A program made the position numbers and the translations under genes. The notes under the pieces are model-generated. The model was given only the letters and a program-made list of their open reading frames with translations, searched no databases and had not been told where the DNA came from. DNA of 64,000 bases, from positions 1-64,000 of the forward strand of contig RFHU01000012.1 in the NCBI GenBank assembly GCA_003695705.1, in the 5' to 3' direction. Positions 59,236-64,000 of the stretch are shown one piece after another (within the stretch, counting starts at the first letter, position 1; every line of letters starts with the position of its first letter). This DNA comes from Planctomycetota bacterium (GTDB lineage: Bacteria; Planctomycetota; J058).

Positions 59236-60425
59236 GCGGCGCTCCCCAGGGCGCAGAGGATGCCGTCGCCGCGCTGCAGGAAGACTCGCCCGCCGGCGAG
59301 GAGGACCTGGCCGGTCCCCTCGGCCGCGAGGTCTTCCTCCCAAGGAGCGCGCAGGGCCCACAGCCCAGCGAGGGCCTCCGCGGGTCCTGAGTCGGTGCTC
59401 GGAGGCGGGGGACTTCCGCCCAGCCCCAGCCCGGGGGGCGCGCGACGGACCCAGAGGGGCCCCGCGGTGGTCGCGAGCGCGAAGGCCTCCGCCCTTTGAG
59501 CGGCAGAGGCGCCGGCGGGCGGCGGCGCAGGAGGAAAGGGGTCCTCCCGCCCCGGGGACCACCGCGCGGGCCCCAGCCAGGGCGGAACTCCTTGGTCGCC
59601 TCCTACCCAGTAGACCGCCCAGTCCTGGGCCTCGTCGCGCCAGCGAAGGGCGAGCTGCGGGGCGAGGAGGTCGAGGGAGAGGCTCAGGAGGTCGTCCTCC
59701 CAAGCCTCCAGGCACAGCTCGCCTCCGGCCAGGGCTTCGCCGGTCTCGGCGCGCTCCACGGCAACGCGCGGAGGGCGGGGATCCGCCCAACTCGCGCCGC
59801 CGGGAAGGGCGACCTGGACGGCGAGCGCCACGGTCGTGGGGCCGCGACCGACCACGTCTGGTTCGGTGGTTCGACCCCGCCCCGGGTGGTAGCGACCAAC
59901 GCGGCGCCGTTCGAGCGGCGCCGCGTAGTGGGCCACCGCCTCGACGGCGCCCCAGGGGGCGACCGCCCAGGGGAGGGCAAGGGCACGCTCCTCCGCTCCT
60001 CGGCTCCCCCGTTCTTCGCGCAGGCTGGGAACGCGCCAGCGCAGGCTCCCCGAGCGTGCGTCGCGCGCCTCGAGGCAGCCTCCGGGAGCCTCGAGGAGCA
60101 CGGTCCCCGCGGCGATCCACAGGGCCCGGCCTTCGCAACGCCAGAGGAGCTCGAGCCGAGGGGGGAGCAGCAAGGCCGCTCCGTCGAGCTCGCGTCCGCC
60201 CGAGCGCTCCCACCGCTCGAGTCCGGGGGCTGGGCGCGGGAGTTCGACTGCTTCCGCGCGCGGCCGACACCAGGCGCCCTCGAGGGCGCACACCTCGGAC
60301 GCGAGCTCTGCGCGCACGCCGGTCGTCGCTGCGCGCCGCAGGGCGGTTCGGTAGGCCTCGGCAAGGCGGCGATCCTCGGGCGCGGCGTGCAGCGCCCGGG
60401 CGAGGGTCCGCAGGCGATGGTCGAT
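59232..60425 (-). CDS. First gene of the glycan operon, unknown function, possible ATC start
   Basis: The ORF track starts at GTG 60317, but coding-like sequence continues upstream (DHRLRTLARALHAAPEDRRL, AEAYRTALRRA) to an ATC at 60425, in frame and six bases after a perfect GGAGG. No ATG, GTG or TTG is better placed there; CTG at 60413 is too far from the site. The product is about 397 residues, soluble by sequence, with a helical N-terminus and beta-strand-rich remainder (LALRWRDEAQDWAVYWVGGD, LLAGGRVFLQRGDGILCALG) that might form propeller blades. No signal peptide is seen. It is coupled by GTGA to the lipoprotein gene and begins the operon. Confidence 0.7.
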   Translation of the reverse strand: MDHRLRTLARALHAAPEDRRLAEAYRTALRRAATTGVRAELASEVCALEGAWCRPRAEAVELPRPAPGLERWERSGGRELDGAALLLPPRLELLWRCEGRALWIAAGTVLLEAPGGCLEARDARSGSLRWRVPSLREERGSRGAEERALALPWAVAPWGAVEAVAHYAAPLERRRVGRYHPGRGRTTEPDVVGRGPTTVALAVQVALPGGASWADPRPPRVAVERAETGEALAGGELCLEAWEDDLLSLSLDLLAPQLALRWRDEAQDWAVYWVGGDQGVPPWLGPARWSPGREDPFPPAPPPAGASAAQRAEAFALATTAGPLWVRRAPPGLGLGGSPPPPSTDSGPAEALAGLWALRAPWEEDLAAEGTGQVLLAGGRVFLQRGDGILCALGSAA

Positions 60426-60522
60426 GACGCACCTCCGCGCGGCATCCTACCGCCCTGCCCCGGCCCCCGAGGGGTGACGGCGAGAGGGACCGCGCAGGGC
60501 GAGCGGGATTCGCTGGCGGGCT

Positions 60523-60549
60523 CCTTGGCGAACGGAAGACACGCCAAGG
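60523..60549 (-). terminator. Hairpin downstream of the rhomboid gene
   Basis: CCTTGGCG (60523-60530) and CGCCAAGG (60542-60549) pair perfectly around an 11-base loop, about 70 bases after the rhomboid stop. No T run follows. Confidence 0.4.
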
Positions 60550-60618
60550 GCTTCGTGGCCGGCGGTCGTCCGCGGCGCGCGCGCGTCCGCAACGGAGGAC
60601 ACCGCGACCGCGGGTCCC

Positions 60619-61362
60619 CTACAAACCCTGCCGGAGGCTGACGACGGCTGCGCCTTCGGCCGCGAGGGCCAGGAGGCAGCAAGCCAAGGAGAGGGGCTTC
60701 CAGGCGGGGTGGGGAGCGCGCCCCGGCAACGGCTGGACGAGGGCGCCGGCGAGGGCGCCGGCCACGGCGCCGGCGACGTGGCTGGCGACGTCGATGCGGG
60801 GGACCAGGGCGGTGACCGCGACGCCCACCAGGATCCACGTTTGGAGGGTGCGCGCCAGGCTGCCCAGGCGGTCGGCGTGCTCCCGCGCGTAAACGAAGCC
60901 GAGCAAGAGGAGGCCGGAGACGGCCCCCGAGGCGCCTGCGGAGACGCCGACGTGGCCAAAGGGCACCACGCCGCGCGCCACCAAGGCGCTCCAGCTCGCC
61001 GAGCCGAGGCTGCTCGCCAAAGCGAAGGCGACGTAGAGGACCCACAGGCGATGGTGGCCGTAGTGCACCTCGAGCAAGCGACCGAGGAAGAAGAGAGCGA
61101 GCGAATTCCCCAGCACGTGCAGAAGGTCGTAGTGGAGGAAGGCGCAGGTGAAGAGACGCCACGGCTCGTGGAGGACGAGGGGGTAGACGTTGCCGCCCAG
61201 GCGGGCGATGAGGCCCGCGTCGACGTGGGGGCCGCCCGCCTTGAGCACGACGAAGGCGAAGAGGAGCACGTTGGCGAGGAGCACCCCGTAGGTGAAGGGG
61301 TAACGCTCGAGCTGTTCGAGGGGGCCGCCTCGGCCGAGGTCGGGGCGCAAGGAACCGCGCAT
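60619..61362 (-). CDS. Rhomboid-family intramembrane serine protease
   Basis: A 247-residue membrane protein with six predicted helices. The catalytic Ser145 lies in VGVSAGASGAVSGLLLLGF (GASGA) and the catalytic His195 in DVASHVAGAVAGALAGALV. An N-terminal loop contains LHEPWRLFTCAFLHYDLLHV LGNSLAL-like features with the WR motif and HLLGN-type block, typical of rhomboids. It cleaves membrane proteins within the lipid bilayer. It starts directly after the stop of the upstream degenerate MaeB/Pta-like gene (no gap), so the two are probably translated together. Confidence 0.93.
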   Translation of the reverse strand: MRGSLRPDLGRGGPLEQLERYPFTYGVLLANVLLFAFVVLKAGGPHVDAGLIARLGGNVYPLVLHEPWRLFTCAFLHYDLLHVLGNSLALFFLGRLLEVHYGHHRLWVLYVAFALASSLGSASWSALVARGVVPFGHVGVSAGASGAVSGLLLLGFVYAREHADRLGSLARTLQTWILVGVAVTALVPRIDVASHVAGAVAGALAGALVQPLPGRAPHPAWKPLSLACCLLALAAEGAAVVSLRQGL

Positions 61363-63468
61363 TCAGTCTCCGTCCTCTCGGGGCGGACCGAAGGCGATGC
61401 GCGGGCGAGGCGAGGAGGACGAGGGACGCGAGGCGGACTCCGCGCGGGGAAGGCCCAAGTCGATGAGCGGTCGGGCCGACGCGGTCGGCCCGGGGTCCGA
61501 GGGGGCGGGCGCCGGGTTCCGGCCTCGGTCGGGAGCGGCCACGCCCGCGGCGGCTGGGGAGCGAGGGTCCGCCGCGACGCCCGCCAACGGGTCCGCGGCG
61601 ACTTCGGAGGAGGGCTCGGCGTTCGCGGCCGCGGGGCCGGCGGAGCGCAGGGCAAGGACCAGGCGGAGCGCGCCTTCGGCGGCGGCCTCGCCGCTGCCCG
61701 GAGCGAGGACGAGCAAAGGGCCCGGGCCGGAAGGGAAGAGGGGACCCACGAGCTCTCCCCCTCCGGCCGCGGCGACGCCACAAGCGAAGGCCCTGGCCGC
61801 ATGGCGACCGGGGAGGACGAGGACGCACGGCAGCCCCCTGGCTTCCTCGGCCGCCTTCGCACCTTCGCTGCTTGCGCGGGGAGCCTCCGCGGTCCCCGGG
61901 GACTCGCTGCGGGGGGAGGAGGCCCGGTCCCCTCTCCGGGGACGGTCCGGCGGGGCGAGGGCCTCCGCGGCGCCCACCGGCCCATGCACGGGCTCCTCCG
62001 GTGCCGAGGCGCGCACGAGGTCCCGCGCGCGGGCGAGGCGTTCGAGGAGACGATCTCCGGGGACGGGCCCCGACGCGTGGGCGACGAAGTACACCGCGTC
62101 GGCTCCGCCGAAGCATTGGCGGGCCACTTCCCGAGCCTGGCGTGCGGCCTCGGCGAGGTCTTCGGCGGTGGGGTCCCGGGCGACGGCCGTGTCCGCAACG
62201 ACGAAGGCGCGCTGCGCGGTCGCCAAGAAGTGCACGCCCACCTGGCGACGGATCCGGCCGAGGGGAACGGCGCGCCTCGCGGCCTCGAGGAGGGCGTCCT
62301 CCTCGGCAGCGGAACAAACGACAGCGGCCGCGTCGGCGGCCCCGCACGCGAGGGCGCGCCAGGCAAAAGCGAAGGGATCGCGGCGCAGGGCTGCGCAGAC
62401 GCCGGGGTCGAGGAACTCGTCGTCGACGGCTTCGGCGAGCCAGGCCAGGGCCGCGTCGCTCCCGGCGGCGGCCCAGCGCACCGCCCCCTCGGCGCCGCGC
62501 GGACCCGCGGCGGAGACGGCCGAGGCGGAGCGGTCGCTCGGAAAGGGATCCACCGCGAGCAAGTCGACGCGCGCGCGTCCGTCCCGCGCCAGAGCACGCG
62601 CGGCCGAGCGGACTCCGGCGTCCGCTTCGCAGACGACCAGGAGTCGCGGCGGCGGGCACTCCGCGTCCAGGCTCGCCGCCCGCGCCGCTCCCGTCGCGGC
62701 GGCCAGGGGCGAGGCGACGCAAGCGTAGGCCTCGGTCAGGCGGCGCGGGTCTCGACCGTCGAGGGCGCATGCCGCCGCGAGGAGCGCCGCGTCGGTCTCG
62801 AGGCCGTGCCCGCGCTCCGCGAGGACTCGTGCCGCCCGCACCAGGGCGGGGAGTCCAGGAGCGGCGCCTCGATCGGCGGCGGCTCGGGCGAGGGAGGCCG
62901 CGAGGGGGTGGATCCCACGGACGCGAGGAAGGAGCGGTGTGCCGCGGGTTCGGGCACGCTCGGCGCTTGCGGCGTCTCCGGGTGCGCAGAGCAGGTCCAG
63001 GTCCTCCGGAAGCTCGTCGTCGCCCGGCTCCAGGCAGAGGAGGCGTTCGGGGCTCGCCCCCAGCGCTTCCAGCAGGGCGAGAAGGATCGCCTCCGCCCCG
63101 CCCTCGCAAGCGATGCGCAAAGCAGGAAACTCGCGCCCCGCGGCCTCCGCCCAGGCCCACGCGCCCACGGCGGTTGCCAGGTCGGCCGCGGCCGACGCAG
63201 CGACCAGGGGAGGATCTCCCTCCTGCTCCTGGGGGGTTCGGAGCGGGGCCTGGCCCGTGTCCGCCGGGAACGCGCTCAGGAGGGCGTCGCAAGCACCACC
63301 GAGGAGCAGGCGCGCCGCGTCGTGCACTGCGGCTCCGCTCGCCGCCACGGGGACGTCGAGAAGGTGGAGGCCCAAGGCCGACCCGGCCGAAGCAGGGAGG
63401 GGCGCAACTCCGACCGGGCGCAGGACCGCAACGGTGCGGGGGCCGAGGTCGATGCGTTCGGCGTCCAT
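61363..63468 (-). CDS. Degenerate MaeB/phosphotransacetylase-like protein
   Basis: Start ATG 63468, with GGGAGG four bases before it. The 701-residue protein has a C-terminal half resembling phosphotransacetylase as found at the end of malic enzyme MaeB: PRLLVVCEADAGVRSAARAL, then AQRAFVVADTAVARDPTAED, and CVLVLPGRHAARAFACGVAA with GPLFPSGPGPLLVLAPGSG. The N-terminal half (about 1-270) has a Rossmann-like stretch (ALRIACEGGAEAILLALLEA) that might be a worn malic-enzyme domain. Usual catalytic motifs are not evident and the Ala content is high. A long Pro/Ser-rich tail ends the protein. It may be a non-catalytic paralog with a regulatory role. It is directly followed by the rhomboid gene. Confidence 0.6.
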   Translation of the reverse strand: MDAERIDLGPRTVAVLRPVGVAPLPASAGSALGLHLLDVPVAASGAAVHDAARLLLGGACDALLSAFPADTGQAPLRTPQEQEGDPPLVAASAAADLATAVGAWAWAEAAGREFPALRIACEGGAEAILLALLEALGASPERLLCLEPGDDELPEDLDLLCAPGDAASAERARTRGTPLLPRVRGIHPLAASLARAAADRGAAPGLPALVRAARVLAERGHGLETDAALLAAACALDGRDPRRLTEAYACVASPLAAATGAARAASLDAECPPPRLLVVCEADAGVRSAARALARDGRARVDLLAVDPFPSDRSASAVSAAGPRGAEGAVRWAAAGSDAALAWLAEAVDDEFLDPGVCAALRRDPFAFAWRALACGAADAAAVVCSAAEEDALLEAARRAVPLGRIRRQVGVHFLATAQRAFVVADTAVARDPTAEDLAEAARQAREVARQCFGGADAVYFVAHASGPVPGDRLLERLARARDLVRASAPEEPVHGPVGAAEALAPPDRPRRGDRASSPRSESPGTAEAPRASSEGAKAAEEARGLPCVLVLPGRHAARAFACGVAAAGGGELVGPLFPSGPGPLLVLAPGSGEAAAEGALRLVLALRSAGPAAANAEPSSEVAADPLAGVAADPRSPAAAGVAAPDRGRNPAPAPSDPGPTASARPLIDLGLPRAESASRPSSSSPRPRIAFGPPREDGD

Positions 63469-63753
63469 GCGGCCTCCCGGGCCACCCGCAAGGGGGGCGG
63501 CGCCCCGGTTCTCCCACGACGCCGCCGCCGCGTCAACCGGAGTCCCTCTCCGCTCCCCGACCGGTCGCGGCGTGAGCGGCTGCGGGCGGCGCAACCGGAG
63601 AACACCTCTCGCTCGAGCCCCGGGCGCAGCCGCGCTCCCGGGGAGGAAGTCCCCTGGTTTGCTTCCGCGCCCTGGGTACGTCGCGGAGAACGCGCGGGGA
63701 AGGGGCCCCGGTCCGTCGGCCGCGAGCGCTCGGGAGCCCGCCCTCGGACGGTG

Positions 63754-64000
63754 TCAGTAGGGAATTTCGGGCGCCGCGAAGGTGACGTCCTTGATCTTGG
63801 CGCGCACCACCTCGTTGAGCGCCGAGATGACGTACTTCGTCGGCACCTGCTTGCGCGCGTCGATGATGACGGGCAGTCCCTTCTCCGAGGTGCCCGAGTA
63901 GCCGTCTCGGAACGCCACCAACTTCTCGTAGAGTTTGCGCCACACGGGGTGCTTCTCGGGCAGGTAGCGCCCGCGGTAGGTGAAGTCCTCGAGTTCGCCG
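63754..64000 (-). CDS. ExbD/TolR-like protein, N-terminus outside the window
   Basis: The frame is open from the right edge to the stop at 63754; the track shows only the part after an internal GTG. The visible 81 residues read GELEDFTYRGRYLPEKHPVW, then LPVIIDARKQVPTKYVISAL and EVVRAKIKDVTFAAPEIPY. The segment VIIDARKQVPTKYVISALN is typical of the periplasmic domain of ExbD/TolR, which works with an ExbB/TolQ motor to energise outer-membrane processes. The membrane helix is expected beyond the edge. Confidence in the family is moderate because the visible part is short. Confidence 0.7.
   Translation of the reverse strand, partial: GELEDFTYRGRYLPEKHPVWRKLYEKLVAFRDGYSGTSEKGLPVIIDARKQVPTKYVISALNEVVRAKIKDVTFAAPEIPY

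Overview
The window is about 64 kb of very GC-rich DNA (roughly 70 percent or more by eye) with tightly packed genes on both strands, many GTG starts and one tRNA gene. No phylogenetic marker fixes the organism. The gene content points to a Planctomycetota-type bacterium, or a similarly signalling-rich phylum such as Myxococcota: Hanks kinases fused to sulfatase-modifying-factor (FGE), Sel1, TPR and FHA domains, a CRTAC1-type VCBS/ASPIC-UnbV lipoprotein, a DNRLRE lipoprotein, a DUF4388-TPR-PEGA-propeller protein, a secreted multihaem cytochrome, a serpin, and a lipopolysaccharide-type glycosyltransferase operon. This is inference from gene families, not from a tree.

Layout. 1-9.6 kb: a truncated secreted Cys-rich repeat protein, a five-haem cytochrome, a kinase-FGE fusion, a DNRLRE lipoprotein, a hairpin-rich gap with a frameshifted lipoprotein, and two coiled-coil proteins. 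9.8-12 kb: a VCBS/ASPIC-UnbV lipoprotein interrupted by an in-frame TGA that is followed by a hairpin resembling a bacterial SECIS element. 12-23.4 kb: mostly housekeeping, with purH, an acyltransferase, hom-thrC (thrC carries a frameshift at the foot of a perfect hairpin), lysC, lexA and tRNA-Pro(CGG). 23.5-30.3 kb: a kinase-FGE fusion coupled to a DUF4388-TPR-PEGA-PQQ protein, then a secreted serpin. 30.3-45.8 kb: a PAP2 membrane protein, a TerB-like kinase with a coupled small protein, a B12-type radical SAM protein, a GroES-like protein, a kinase with Sel1-like repeats, a thioredoxin-TPR protein, a kinase with a large helical tail, a protoglobin/MarR divergent pair, and a kinase with about 18 Sel1 repeats. 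45.9-55.7 kb: a ceramidase-like ectoenzyme, an FHA coiled-coil protein, an Ala-rich coiled-coil protein, small ORFs, an FHA pseudokinase, a GH5-like hydrolase and another coiled-coil protein. 55.9-64 kb: a five-gene minus-strand operon for cell-envelope glycan (two glycosyltransferases, an LPS-type kinase, a lipoprotein and a soluble protein of unknown function), then a rhomboid protease, a degenerate MaeB/Pta-like protein, and the C-terminus of an ExbD/TolR protein.

How the genes work together. Seven Hanks-type kinases, one of them a predicted pseudokinase, carry different output or sensor domains, and FHA proteins that could read phospho-threonine are nearby. No PP2C phosphatase is visible. 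Several gene pairs are joined by four-base GTGA stop/start overlaps, suggesting translational coupling. The hom-thrC-lysC genes supply threonine and other aspartate-family amino acids. The protoglobin and the MarR regulator with a Cys cluster look like a gas- or redox-responsive pair with a shared operator region.

Quality note. Three frame breaks (two in one gene, one in thrC) fall in short C or G runs or at the foot of a hairpin, so they may be assembly errors. The TGA in the VCBS gene is different: the frame is kept on both sides.
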